A stretch of 64,000 bases of DNA, from assembly GCF_020037125.1 (NCBI RefSeq), contig NZ_JAIQDG010000014.1, forward strand, positions 62,001 through 126,000, written 5' to 3'. The translations under genes were made by a program, and so were the position numbers. A model generated the notes under the pieces. That model searched no databases. It worked only from the letters and a program-made list of their open reading frames with translations, and was not told where the DNA came from. Every line of letters begins with the position of its first letter. Position 1 is the stretch's first letter. Shown here piece after piece: positions 9,171 to 18,001 of this stretch. The DNA is from Myxococcus sp. RHSTA-1-4 (GTDB lineage: Bacteria > Myxococcota > Myxococcia > Myxococcales > Myxococcaceae).

Positions 9171-10994
9171 CTAGCGCTTGAGATAGGTGCGCTCCAGGTA
9201 GTCGAGCCCGGCGGAGATTTTCTGCCGCTGGGCGGCGTCCGCCCCGTTCGCCTGGTCGCGGTACCTGTCCAGCATCTTGTACGCCGTCTCCACCTGGGCT
9301 TCCTGAATCTTCCCCGCGAGCGAGCGGGTGGAAATCTGGCTCTCCAGGTCGTCGATGCGCCGCTGCAGGTCGTTCGTGCGGGGCGCGCTCCCGGAGGCGA
9401 GACGCGGCTCCTTGGGCTCCGGGGCCACGGCGTCGGCGCTCCGGGCGCGGGCCCTGGAACGGGAGGCCTGGGGCGCGGCCACGGGGGCGGACTCACGGGC
9501 CGCGAGCTGCTCCCCGGGCGTCGTCTCGCCCGTGGGCGCGGGCGCCGCGTCAGCCAAGGCGGTGGGCGCGGCGCTCGGGGCTGCCGCGGGGCTCCCGGCG
9601 ACGATGGCGCCGGGCGGGGTGGGCGTGCCCGCCGTCGCACCCGGAGCCGCGGTGCCCACGGCGGCGGGAGGTGGCTCCGGCGCCTTCAGCACCGCTCCCG
9701 CGGGGACGGGCTTCGGGGCCTCTTCTCCCGTGCCACGGATGACGATGGCCGTGCCCGCGCCCAGCAGCAGCACGGCGGCGCCGATGGCCGCGGCCACGGG
9801 CACGCGCCTGCTCCCCGTCCTGGACACACCGGCGGCGCGCAGCTCCTGCGACGTCAGCTCCGGCGGCACGGGCACGGGCGTGGTGGGCCGGCGCGAGTCC
9901 ACGTCGTCCTTCGCGCGCGGCTTCTCCACGGGCGCGGGCGCGCTGGGGTTGGAGCGCGTGGCCCGCAGGGTGCGGCGCAGCTTGTGGAGCTGCTGGCGCA
10001 GCGCGTCCGCGGAGTTGGGGCGCGTCTCCGGGTCCTTGGTGAGCATCTGCAGGATGAACGCGTCCAGCGCGGGCGGCAGCTCGGGGACGAACTCCGAGGG
10101 CCTCGGCGGGCGCGCCTCCACGTGCTTCATCAACAGGTCCACCGGAGAGCTGCCCACGAAGGGCAGCCGGCCCGTCACCGCCTCGAAGGCGACGACGCCC
10201 AGCGCGTAGAGGTCGGTCATCGGACCCACCTCCTGGCCACGGGCCTGCTCGGGCGCCATGTACTCCGGCGTGCCCACCACCATGTCCGTGCGCGTCTGCG
10301 CGCTGCGGCCGGTGGGCGTCTGCGCGCGCTTGGCGAGGCCGAAGTCCAGCACCTTCACGTAGCGCGAGCCGTCCGGCTGGCGCACGAGGAAGATGTTGCT
10401 CGGCTTGAGGTCGCGGTGCACCACGCCCGCGCCATGCGCGGCGGCCAGCGCGGCGAGCACCTCGTCGAGCAGGGAGAGCACCTCGGGCACCGGCAGCCGC
10501 TGCTTCTCCGCCAGCACCGCGTCGAGCGCCTGGCCCTCCAGGTACTCCATGACGATGTACTGCCGGCCGTCGGGCACCTGCCCGAAGCCGAAGATGTCGA
10601 TGATGCCCCGGTGGCGGATGGCGTTGACGGCGCGCGCCTCGGCCAGCAGCCGCTCCACCTGCTCGGTGGAGTGGGCCAGCTCCGGGCGCAGCACCTTCAC
10701 CGCCACGCGCTTGCCGATGAGGGGCTGGATGCCCTCGTACACCAGCCCCATGCCACCCACGCCAATGCGCGAGCGCAGCTCGTACTCACCGAGCCTCAGG
10801 CCGATGAGCGGGTCTCTCGTCCCGGCATCCGCGGCCGGTGCTTCAGAGGATGCATACACCACGACCTTGGGCTCCTCCCTCGCGCCGCCCGGCACGTGGA
10901 ATGAAGACAGCACCACCGTCCCGTCGCGTGGGCACACGGCGGTGTCGGGAGGAACGGAAAGACCGCAGGTCTCGCAGATCAGCTCGGATGCCAT
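9171..10994 (-). CDS. Ser/Thr protein kinase with N-terminal zinc-ribbon-like segment and transmembrane anchor
   Basis: A 607-residue PknB-type kinase. An N-terminal CETC...CPRDG segment looks like half a zinc ribbon. The kinase domain (about residues 67-340) has the Gly loop GVGGMGLVYEG, the ATP lysine in VAVKVL, the catalytic loop HRDLKPSN, DFGLAK and the APE-like GTPEYMAPEQ, so it should be active. A Pro/Ala-rich linker follows, then one hydrophobic segment (VAAAIGAAVLLLGAGTAIVI) and a Pro/Ala/Thr-rich tail ending in a predicted coiled coil. This is the usual architecture of myxobacterial receptor kinases. It is convergent with the GT51-like gene. Confidence 0.93.
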   Translation of the reverse strand: MASELICETCGLSVPPDTAVCPRDGTVVLSSFHVPGGAREEPKVVVYASSEAPAADAGTRDPLIGLRLGEYELRSRIGVGGMGLVYEGIQPLIGKRVAVKVLRPELAHSTEQVERLLAEARAVNAIRHRGIIDIFGFGQVPDGRQYIVMEYLEGQALDAVLAEKQRLPVPEVLSLLDEVLAALAAAHGAGVVHRDLKPSNIFLVRQPDGSRYVKVLDFGLAKRAQTPTGRSAQTRTDMVVGTPEYMAPEQARGQEVGPMTDLYALGVVAFEAVTGRLPFVGSSPVDLLMKHVEARPPRPSEFVPELPPALDAFILQMLTKDPETRPNSADALRQQLHKLRRTLRATRSNPSAPAPVEKPRAKDDVDSRRPTTPVPVPPELTSQELRAAGVSRTGSRRVPVAAAIGAAVLLLGAGTAIVIRGTGEEAPKPVPAGAVLKAPEPPPAAVGTAAPGATAGTPTPPGAIVAGSPAAAPSAAPTALADAAPAPTGETTPGEQLAARESAPVAAPQASRSRARARSADAVAPEPKEPRLASGSAPRTNDLQRRIDDLESQISTRSLAGKIQEAQVETAYKMLDRYRDQANGADAAQRQKISAGLDYLERTYLKR

Positions 10995-11129
10995 CTCAAC
11001 CGGGGGCAGCGTAGCAGGAGGACGTGGGTGAGGCGATGTGCTCCGGTCCGGAGTACCAGGCGAGCGGTCAAGCTCCGCACGCCTTCTCCTCCCGACGGGC
11101 CCCCCCGCGTCGGGCAGCGGACGGCGGAC

Positions 11130-12797
11130 CTACGGGTTGGGCTGACAGTCGACCACGTTCTGCTGCACGCCGGTGTCTCCGCGGTTGACGGGGCTCGCTC
11201 CGCCCGCGCCACCGTTGCCCAGGGTGAAGGTGACGTCACCCGCCAGCGCGACGCCCGCGTCCGCGCCGCACCACACGCCCACCGACGGGCCTCCGCCGCC
11301 ACCGCCACCCGCGCCGCCCCTGCCGCCGTCGCCGCCCCGGCCTCCGGCGCCACCCCGGCCTCCGGAGGTGTTGTAGGTGAGCGGGGTCGGCGGTGGCGAC
11401 ACCTGGGTGTTCACGGCGCCTCCCGCCCCTCCGGCGCCTCCTTCGCCACCCCGGCCACCCGCGCCCCCCGCCCCTCCGCTGCCACCCGGGCCACCGCCCA
11501 GCGTGCGCAGTTGCGTGCCTTCACCCACCGACACCTGGGAGTCGACCAGGAGCATCGCGATGGAGGCGCCGCCGCCACCACCCCCCTGTCCGGCCGCGCC
11601 GCCGCAGCCACCGGCACCGCCGCCGCCACCGCCGCCACTGCCACCGGGGGTGAACAGCACGAGCCCGTCGCTGCAGCCTCCGCCGCTGCCTCCTCCTCCG
11701 CCTCCCTCACCGGGGACGCCCGCATCGCCATTCCCACCCTGCTGGTCGGGCCGCCACGTGCCACCCGTCAGGTCCAGGACTCCCACGCCGCCGCCCTTCG
11801 CGCCGGCCGTGCCCTCGCCTCCGAAGGCGCCCGGTTGCCCGCCGCCGCCCGCGCGGCCATAGCAGTTGCAGAAGTCGGAGTCCGGCGGGCAGTCCAGCTT
11901 GACGGCGTCAGGGCCTCCATCCCCGCCTCCCGCGTCGGGCTTGCCGGGACGGCCCGCGAGGCCGGCGGTGCGGTTCACACCGCCCGCGCCGTTGCCTCCG
12001 GAGCGGTCGCTTCCCGAGCAGATGTTCGTCCCCGCCGGACCGGCGTTGCCGGTGTTGCTGCCATCGGCGCTGGTGCCGCTGCCTCCGTCCGGACCGTCCT
12101 GGCCCGGGCTCCCGGAGCCGCCGTCGGCGCCCGGCGCGCCGAGGCCCGCCTCCAGCACGGCGTGGCGCAATTCCACGCCGGAGGACCCCAGCACCCGCAG
12201 CGCAATCGAGGGCTCACCGGGCTCCACCCCGCTCGCGGAGTGGACGGCCACGTACTCCAGCACGATGCCCGCGTCCGGCAGGTCGCGCACGGTCAACCCC
12301 ACGGTGCCGCCGTCCAGCCGGGCCAGCTCCGCGCCGGTGCGTCCCCAGCCACCGGCGCGGCCGGTGTAGCCGCCGTGCAGCGACGCGGGCACGTCCAGCA
12401 CCAGCCCGGCCTCGTCGTAGGTGCCGCCCGCGAGGTACAGCCGCACCGGCTGGCCGCCACCCGCCCTGCGCAGCAGCTCCAGCGCATGGCCCAGCGTGCG
12501 CAGCGGCGCCTCGCGCGTGCCCGTGCCCGTCACGTCGTTCCCCGCCGGGTCGATGAACAGGCCCGCGTCGGCCTGGCCGTCCACGCCGTCGCAGTCGGTG
12601 TCGGCGAAGGCGTCGTCCGGCAGGTCCACGCCGGGGACGGGCTCGCAGCCCGCGTCCGTCCCGCCCATGCCCTCGGGCTCGCAGCGCTGCTCCTCGCGGC
12701 AGCGCCGCTCCGCATCGTCGAAGTCGTAGCACCCGCCCGCGGCGAGCACCGCCGCGAGCGCGGCGCCGGTGGCGCCAAGGGTCCAGGTCTTCCGCAT
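11130..12797 (-). CDS. secreted glycine-rich lipoprotein, likely surface protein
   Basis: About 555 residues with a signal peptide and lipobox AGGC. A GAGGAG Shine-Dalgarno four bases before the ATG fixes the start. A Cys/Asp-rich N-terminal part (CDGVDGQAD, calcium-site-like) leads into a region resembling the start of right-handed parallel beta-helices (EAPLRTLGHALELLRRAGG). The C-terminal half is dominated by Gly-Gly-Ala/Ser runs comparable in composition to mycobacterial PE_PGRS tails. Such proteins are usually exposed on the cell surface in myxobacteria. It follows the GTG-start gene upstream by 14 bases and is probably cotranscribed with it. Function unknown. Confidence 0.82.
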   Translation of the reverse strand: MRKTWTLGATGAALAAVLAAGGCYDFDDAERRCREEQRCEPEGMGGTDAGCEPVPGVDLPDDAFADTDCDGVDGQADAGLFIDPAGNDVTGTGTREAPLRTLGHALELLRRAGGGQPVRLYLAGGTYDEAGLVLDVPASLHGGYTGRAGGWGRTGAELARLDGGTVGLTVRDLPDAGIVLEYVAVHSASGVEPGEPSIALRVLGSSGVELRHAVLEAGLGAPGADGGSGSPGQDGPDGGSGTSADGSNTGNAGPAGTNICSGSDRSGGNGAGGVNRTAGLAGRPGKPDAGGGDGGPDAVKLDCPPDSDFCNCYGRAGGGGQPGAFGGEGTAGAKGGGVGVLDLTGGTWRPDQQGGNGDAGVPGEGGGGGGSGGGCSDGLVLFTPGGSGGGGGGGAGGCGGAAGQGGGGGGASIAMLLVDSQVSVGEGTQLRTLGGGPGGSGGAGGAGGRGGEGGAGGAGGAVNTQVSPPPTPLTYNTSGGRGGAGGRGGDGGRGGAGGGGGGGPSVGVWCGADAGVALAGDVTFTLGNGGAGGASPVNRGDTGVQQNVVDCQPNP

Positions 12798-12811
12798 GGT
12801 TCTCCTCGAAT

Positions 12812-13753
12812 TCACGGCCACGTCCCGGACAGTCCCACCATGCCCCCGCCGGGGACCACGGCGGCCGAGGGCTGCACCTTCGGAGGCGCGTCACCGGGCA
12901 GCAGGTACATCACCGCGCCCGTGACGAGCCCCACCCCGGCCAGCCCGAAGGCCACCCGGCTCAGCGTCTGCGCGCGGCGGCCGGACGAGGCCACGTCGTC
13001 CGGGTCGCTGATGGGCACGTCGGTGCCGCCCTTGTCCAGCTCGTCGTACTTGTCGCCCGCCTGCAGGTAGAAGAGGGTCCCCACGCCAGCCAGCGCCACG
13101 CCACCCGCGGCGGGCAGCCACGCCCAGCGGCGCAGCGGATGGGCCTCGGGCGCGGGCGGCTGTTCCACCGGGGTGACGACCTGCGGGGGCGTCGTGGCCG
13201 TGGGCGGGGGCCTGGGCGGCGGGGTGACGCCGGGCGGGGGCACGTCCTTCATGGGCGGCATGGGCGGAGGGCCGCGCAGGGCCGTCCGCGTGCGGGGCAC
13301 CACCACCTCCAGCGACTGGGTGAGCGCGTCCAGGAGCTGGTCCTCGCGCACGCCGGGGATGAGGTGCTCGGTGATGAGCGAGCCGTCCCTGGCCAGATAC
13401 ATGCGGGCGCCGGTGCGGTAGCCGCTGAGGAACTGGCCCAGCTCCGCCACCAGGACGACCTCCGCCTTCCCCGCCGCGCCGAGCGACTGGATGCAGCTGG
13501 GCTCCGTGCGGTTGCAGCGCAGGAGCGCGCGCCGCTTGGAGGCGGGCAGCTTCCGGGTGACGTCCTCCACGCGGATGACCACCATCCCCCGGGACTCGAG
13601 CTGCGTGGCCACGTGCTCCTGGGCGAACTCGATGACGTGCGAGGGAGCGCCCGCGGCGTCAGGAGGAGCGACCAGCACGGTGATGGGCGCCTGGGATGAG
13701 GCGGCGGGCGCCGGGGTGGCCAGGATGAGCGCGGCGAGCAGGGAGGTCCACAC
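12812..13753 (-). CDS. secreted or membrane protein with proline-rich linker, unknown function
   Basis: About 313 residues from a GTG start preceded by a purine-rich GGGGGAAAG. A signal-like hydrophobic N-terminus (LLAALILATPAPA) is followed by a globular domain of about 130 residues with two Cys (LLRCNRTEPSCIQSLG) of a type common in myxobacterial proteins next to PEGA-domain lipoproteins. Then comes a Pro-rich linker (PPPGVTPPPRPPP) and two C-terminal hydrophobic helices. The Cys-bearing domain resembles those that read back a numeric or string variable for regulated secretion, but no function is established. It heads a two-gene operon with the glycine-rich lipoprotein. Confidence 0.75.
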   Translation of the reverse strand: MWTSLLAALILATPAPAASSQAPITVLVAPPDAAGAPSHVIEFAQEHVATQLESRGMVVIRVEDVTRKLPASKRRALLRCNRTEPSCIQSLGAAGKAEVVLVAELGQFLSGYRTGARMYLARDGSLITEHLIPGVREDQLLDALTQSLEVVVPRTRTALRGPPPMPPMKDVPPPGVTPPPRPPPTATTPPQVVTPVEQPPAPEAHPLRRWAWLPAAGGVALAGVGTLFYLQAGDKYDELDKGGTDVPISDPDDVASSGRRAQTLSRVAFGLAGVGLVTGAVMYLLPGDAPPKVQPSAAVVPGGGMVGLSGTWP

Positions 13754-13963
13754 GCAATCACTTTCCCCCTGACACGCGCTCCTCGCAAGGATGGGAATCA
13801 ACGCAATGCTCTGGGGATGGACGCGCGCTCCATTCATGGCCACGGTGGGAGAACACCCCACCGGCCAGGGCGCGAACCTCGCGTCGGGCAGCCATCACTC
13901 CCGGAGTGGGGCGGGTGCTCCCGGCTCCAGGCCGGGTGAGCGGGGAGGCCCGGGGCCGGGTCC

Positions 13964-15754
13964 TCAGCGACGCGGCCGCTCCGGCGCCGGGCGGATCTGC
14001 GTCTTTTCCGAACCGCCATTCATCTCCGAGGCGCTGTCCGCGTCCGCGTCGTCGTCCTCCGCGGGGGGGCGGGGCGGAGTGGAGGGAGGAGGCCGGCGCG
14101 GAGTCAGGGCCGGGCGGGAGCCGGTGGCCACGTTGGCGTTGGAGAGCGGGGCCCGGGCCGGAGCGGAGGGCGGGGGCCTGCGCGGCGGAGGGCGCGCGGC
14201 GCCGGCCTCCGTGAGCAACTCCGCGTCCACCTCCACGTTGGACTCGGGCGGGGGCCCGGCGTGGGTGTCCTCGGGAGGACCGGCGAAGGGGGGGCGCTTG
14301 GGAGGAGGCGTCTTGTCGTCGTCGCCCATGCTCGGAGGCGCGGGCGGGCGCGCGGCGGCCGGGGGCCGGGTTCCGGCGGGAGGCGTGGCCGCGCCGGACC
14401 TCGCGGGCGGCTCGGATGGACGCAGGCGCGCGGCGGGCGGAGGGCTGGGGGCGGTGGCGGGCACCTGCACCTGCGCGGGAGCGGAGGCCTTGCCGGCCCT
14501 GGCGTCGCGCGCGTCCTGCAGGAGCTTCTGCTCGAACGCGGCCCACTCCTGCTTGAAGTGGGAGGGGTCCGGCCGTCCCTCCTCGCGGTGCTTCAGCGAG
14601 GGGGCCCAGCGCACGGAGTACGCCGCTCCGGCGAGGAAGGTGGGGGGCGGCGGCAGGCCATAGGTGGCCGGGTCGAAGAAGGACTCGTCCAGGTCCGGGA
14701 AGCCGTACGCGCGGGCCTTGGCGACGAAGTTGGGGATGATGCCGGTGGGCGCGTGGTAGCCGAGGATGTGGCCGTCATCGTCCTTGGCCACGGGCGTGAA
14801 GACGAAGATGTCCTGCGTGCGGTAGTCGCCCTTCTCGTTGAGGGGGAGCACCTCGGAGAGGGCAATCGTCTTGCGGCTGCCGTCGTGGAGGCGCTCGCAG
14901 CAGATGATGAAGTTGATGGCGCTGGCCACCTGCGCGCGGATGGCCACCATGGGCAGCTCCACGCCGGACATGAGGCACAGCGACTCGATGCGGCGCAGCG
15001 TGTCCGTGGGCGTGTTGGCGTGCGTGGTGGCCAGCGAGCCGCCGTGGCCGGTGTTCATCGCCTGCATGAGGTGGAAGGCCTCGCCGCCGCGCACCTCGCC
15101 CACGACGATGCGGTCCGGGCGCAGACGCAGGGCCGAGTGCAGCAAGTCCCCCATGTCCACGCCGCCCTTGCCGAACTTGTCGGGGGGCCGGCTCTCGAAG
15201 GAGACGACGTGCGTCTGGTTGAGCTGGAGCTCGGCCGAGTCCTCGATGGTGAGGATGCGCTCCTCGTCGGGGATGAGGGACGAGACGATGTTGAGCAGCG
15301 TCGTCTTGCCGGAGCCCGTGCCGCCGGACACCAGCATGTTGAGCTTGGTGGCGATGCCCGCCTCGATGAGCCGTGCCATCTGCGGCGTCAGCGAGCCGAA
15401 CTTCAGGAGCGACTGGACGGTCAGCTTCTCCCGGAAGAACTTGCGGATGGAGATGGTGGTGCCCCGGCGGGCGATGGGCGGCAGCACCACGTGGATGCGG
15501 CTTCCATCCGGCAGGCGCGCGTCCAGGCGGGGGCGCTCCTCGCTGAGGACGCGGCCGACGAACTGGGCCATGTTGCGAGCGGCGCCGAGCAGCCCCTCCT
15601 CCGTGAAGGAGGCGTCGGTGCGCGTGAGCAGGCCCTTGCGCTCAATCCAGATGTCGGACGGGCCGTTGATCATGATCTCCGTCACCGACTCGTCGTCCAG
15701 GTAGGGCAGGACGGGCTTGAGGAAGGCGCGGAGTGACTCGGTGTACATCGTCAT
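13964..15754 (-). CDS. cpaF: CpaF/TadA-family secretion ATPase with long disordered tail
   Basis: A hexameric ATPase that powers Tad-type pilus assembly or related type II/IV secretion from the cytoplasmic face. ATGs at 15754 and 15748 are both possible starts. The core (about residues 1-400) has the Asp-rich N-terminal region, Walker A GGTGSGKTTLLN, the Asp box DSAELQLNQ, Walker B-like RPDRIVVGEVRGGE and the His box ATTHANTPTDTLRRIE. The last ~200 residues are Pro/Arg/Ala-rich and probably disordered, far longer than in typical CpaF. No cpaB, cpaC, cpaE, tadB or tadC is nearby, so this is an orphan copy whose partner machinery must be elsewhere. Confidence 0.93.
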   Translation of the reverse strand: MTMYTESLRAFLKPVLPYLDDESVTEIMINGPSDIWIERKGLLTRTDASFTEEGLLGAARNMAQFVGRVLSEERPRLDARLPDGSRIHVVLPPIARRGTTISIRKFFREKLTVQSLLKFGSLTPQMARLIEAGIATKLNMLVSGGTGSGKTTLLNIVSSLIPDEERILTIEDSAELQLNQTHVVSFESRPPDKFGKGGVDMGDLLHSALRLRPDRIVVGEVRGGEAFHLMQAMNTGHGGSLATTHANTPTDTLRRIESLCLMSGVELPMVAIRAQVASAINFIICCERLHDGSRKTIALSEVLPLNEKGDYRTQDIFVFTPVAKDDDGHILGYHAPTGIIPNFVAKARAYGFPDLDESFFDPATYGLPPPPTFLAGAAYSVRWAPSLKHREEGRPDPSHFKQEWAAFEQKLLQDARDARAGKASAPAQVQVPATAPSPPPAARLRPSEPPARSGAATPPAGTRPPAAARPPAPPSMGDDDKTPPPKRPPFAGPPEDTHAGPPPESNVEVDAELLTEAGAARPPPRRPPPSAPARAPLSNANVATGSRPALTPRRPPPSTPPRPPAEDDDADADSASEMNGGSEKTQIRPAPERPRR

Positions 15755-15824
15755 GGCGCCGCAAAGGCTAGCGCGCCCGGCGCTCCGGTCCCAACATCCA
15801 GACCGGCCCGCCTGCCTGCTTCCA

Positions 15825-15844
15825 GTGTCACTGTTGACTGACAC
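15825..15844. promoter_or_regulatory. inverted repeat between cpaF and ung
   Basis: GTGTCA, an 8-base spacer and TGACAC form a perfect operator-like palindrome in the 285-base divergent intergenic region. The binding protein is unknown. Confidence 0.3.
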
Positions 15845-16039
15845 GACCCGCCACGGCGGCTTCCGGAGGCACCCGGACGCTCCGTCCATGTCAGACGCGG
15901 AGCGCATACTGCGAGACCTCACACGGCCCGCGCCCCCCGGGAGGGTGTCCCGGCGGAAAGCAGTGGGCCTACGCGGCAGGTAGGTGCTTCAATGCCCCTG
16001 CCCGTGGATAGGCATCAGGCAGGAGAGGGAGGGAGACTC

Positions 16040-16717
16040 ATGCTGGCGGACAGGCTGCCCGAGGACTGGAAGAAGGAGCTGCGCGCGGCGCTCGCGTCGC
16101 CGTCGTTCCTGGAGCTGGAGCGCTTCGTCGAGGAGGAGCGGAAGCGGGCCACCGTCTTCCCGTCGGAGGAGGACCTCTTCTCCGCGTTCCGGTTGACGCC
16201 GTACCAGGACGTGAAGGTGCTGCTGCTGGGGCAGGACCCGTACCACGGGCCGGGGCAGGCGCACGGGCTGGCGTTCTCGGTGAAGCCCGGCGTGCCGCCG
16301 CCGCCCTCGCTGGTGAACATCTTCAAGGAGCTGGAGAGCGACGTGAAGGTGCCGCGCCCGAAGGACGGCTCGCTGATTCCGTGGGCGAAGCAGGGCGTGC
16401 TGCTGCTCAACGCGGTGCTGACGGTGCGGCAGGGGGAGCCCAACAGCCACGCGGGGCACGGCTGGGAGGACTTCACGGACGCGGTCATCCGCGCGGTGAG
16501 CGCGAAGCAGGAGCCGGTGGTGTTCCTGCTGTGGGGCCGCTACGCGCAGAAGAAGAAGAAGCTCATCGATGCGAAGCGGCACGTGGTGCTGGAGGGCACG
16601 CACCCCTCGCCGCTGTCGGCCAGCAACGGCTTCTTCGGCAGCCGCCCGTTCAGCAAGGTCAACGAGGCGCTGGAGGCGAAGGGGCGCGAGCCCGTGGACT
16701 GGCGCCTGTCCGCGTGA
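16040..16717 (+). CDS. ung: uracil-DNA glycosylase
   Basis: Family 1 UDG that excises uracil from DNA to begin base excision repair. It has 225 residues, normal for the family. The water-activating motif GQDPYHG (near residues 64-70) is intact, as are the uracil-binding LLLNAVLTVR region and the catalytic-histidine motif HPSPLS near residue 188. The ATG chosen has a GGGAG stretch about 5 bases upstream; an earlier in-frame ATG would add 16 residues without family similarity. It is a monocistronic gene convergent with the membrane protein to its right. Confidence 0.97.
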   Translation: MLADRLPEDWKKELRAALASPSFLELERFVEEERKRATVFPSEEDLFSAFRLTPYQDVKVLLLGQDPYHGPGQAHGLAFSVKPGVPPPPSLVNIFKELESDVKVPRPKDGSLIPWAKQGVLLLNAVLTVRQGEPNSHAGHGWEDFTDAVIRAVSAKQEPVVFLLWGRYAQKKKKLIDAKRHVVLEGTHPSPLSASNGFFGSRPFSKVNEALEAKGREPVDWRLSA

Positions 16718-16732
16718 CGCGGGCGGCGGGGC

Positions 16733-17278
16733 TCACCGTGCAGGTCCGAGCACGGGCGGTGGGGTGGACGCGGAGGCGGTGACGCCGGGAGACAGCGAGC
16801 GCACCGCGGCCAGGTACGTGTCCCCGCGCTTCTCCGCGAACAGGTCCGCCACCAGCGTCACGCCCGCCTGGATGACCAGGCCGATGCCCACCGCGTACAG
16901 GGCCTCCCGGTGGCGGAATGCGTACGTCATGGCGATGCCCGCCGCGAGCAGGCCCAGCTCGATGAGCTTGTAGAGGGCGAAGTTCCTCATGACGACGCCC
17001 ATGCGCGCCAGCTCCGCGGACTGGAACGCGGCGGGTGCCTGGGCGAGCTGCGCGGTGAGCGCCGCCACCTGCACGTCCGTGCGCAGGTACACCGAGCCAC
17101 CCACCACCAGGTGGATGAGCGCCACCGCCACCAGCGGGAAGGCCATGGCGCGGTAGCTGGAGCCGGTGCGCCACAGCCACACCGACGCCGCCAGCGCCAC
17201 CACCCCGGCGAGGACGAACAGCAAGCTCTCCGCCTTCTCCTCCGCGAAGTACCTCAGCAATTGCGCCTGCATGCTCAT
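16733..17278 (-). CDS. small integral membrane protein, unknown function
   Basis: About 181 residues with four hydrophobic segments (LLFVLAGVVALAASVWLW, FPLVAVALIHLVVGGSVY and two in the C-terminal half), so an inner-membrane protein with no recognisable enzymatic motif. GGAGG seven bases upstream supports the start used here; a second ATG lies two codons later. The divergent neighbours are an ECF-like sigma factor and another membrane protein, and the shared intergenic region has two copies of a 13-bp palindromic site. This suggests the protein belongs to the same stress or envelope regulon. Confidence 0.75.
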   Translation of the reverse strand: MSMQAQLLRYFAEEKAESLLFVLAGVVALAASVWLWRTGSSYRAMAFPLVAVALIHLVVGGSVYLRTDVQVAALTAQLAQAPAAFQSAELARMGVVMRNFALYKLIELGLLAAGIAMTYAFRHREALYAVGIGLVIQAGVTLVADLFAEKRGDTYLAAVRSLSPGVTASASTPPPVLGPAR

Positions 17279-17324
17279 GGACTGCCCTCCCGTCGCGGGC
17301 GGACCCGCCGGTGTCTCAAGTTTT

Positions 17325-17359
17325 TGACCCTTGGTCATTTATTAAATGTCCCCTGGTCA
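17325..17359. promoter_or_regulatory. two phased operator-like palindromes in a divergent promoter region
   Basis: TGACC-CTT-GGTCA (17325-17337) and TGTCC-CCT-GGTCA (17347-17359) start 22 bases apart, about two helical turns. Between and overlapping them is a perfect AT-rich palindrome, CATTTA-T-TAAATG (17336-17348), conspicuous in DNA this GC-rich. The arrangement suits a dimeric regulator controlling both the leftward membrane gene and the rightward sigma-factor gene. Confidence 0.55.
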
Positions 17360-17404
17360 GTTGTCAAATCGCGGGGGCGTGTCACGCTTTTCGCGGCGTG
17401 GCCT

Positions 17405-18001
17405 ATGGAGGGGGAGGGCGGCGACGCCGGCAGGGCAGCGGCTGACGAGGCAGGCACGGACGTGGACTCCGCGGCACGGCAGGCATTGCAGGGGTGGATG
17501 GCGAGGCTCGCCGACGGCGACCGGAGCGCGTTTGCTCCGGCGTTCGGGGTGCTGCACCCGCTGCTCGTGCGCTTCTGCGCGAGGCTGCTGCCGGACGGCG
17601 TGGACGCGGAGGACGCGGCCCAGGCGGCGCTGCTGAAGGTGTTCACCCGGGCGGCGGACTTCGATGCCTCGCGCGACGCGCTGCCCTGGGTGCTGTCGCT
17701 GGCGGCCTATGAGTGCCGCACATACCGCAAGGCGAGGCAACGGCGGCGCGAGGACGCGGCGCCGGACGAGGCGCTTGCCGACATGGGGGAGGGGCCGGAG
17801 GCGCGGCTGGCGGGTGCGCAGCTCGCCGCGGCGCTGAGGGACGTGCTGGAGGACTTGAGGCCGGAGGACGCGGCCACGCTGGCCGCCGCGATGGGGGAGG
17901 CGGAGCGCCCGGCGGTGCCTCCGGCCACCTTCCGCAAGCGGGTGGAGCGGGCCATGACGCGGCTGCGGGCCGCCTGGAGGACGAGACATGGAGTCGAGTG
18001 A
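17405..18001 (+). CDS. ECF-type RNA polymerase sigma factor
   Basis: About 198 residues. Region 2 is recognisable in PLLVRFCARLLPDGVDAEDAAQ...VLSLAAYECRTYRKARQRRR. A weaker region 4 follows, ending in FRKRVERAMTRLRAAWR. This is the two-domain layout of extracytoplasmic-function sigma factors, which redirect RNA polymerase to a small regulon in response to envelope or light stress. It overlaps the next gene by 14 bases, the usual arrangement for an ECF sigma and its anti-sigma. It lies beside two palindromic operator-like sites, so autoregulation or a third regulator is likely. Confidence 0.8.
   Translation: MEGEGGDAGRAAADEAGTDVDSAARQALQGWMARLADGDRSAFAPAFGVLHPLLVRFCARLLPDGVDAEDAAQAALLKVFTRAADFDASRDALPWVLSLAAYECRTYRKARQRRREDAAPDEALADMGEGPEARLAGAQLAAALRDVLEDLRPEDAATLAAAMGEAERPAVPPATFRKRVERAMTRLRAAWRTRHGVE

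Noticed and set aside
9155..9178. Bidirectional terminator between the GT51-like and kinase genes
   Set aside because: AGCGC/GCGCT dyad with imperfect interior and no T-run; mostly within coding ends, too weak to annotate.
11028..13070. 680-codon plus-strand Ala/Arg/Pro-rich frame
   Set aside because: Antisense shadow of the glycine-rich lipoprotein operon, where Gly codons read as Pro/Ala.
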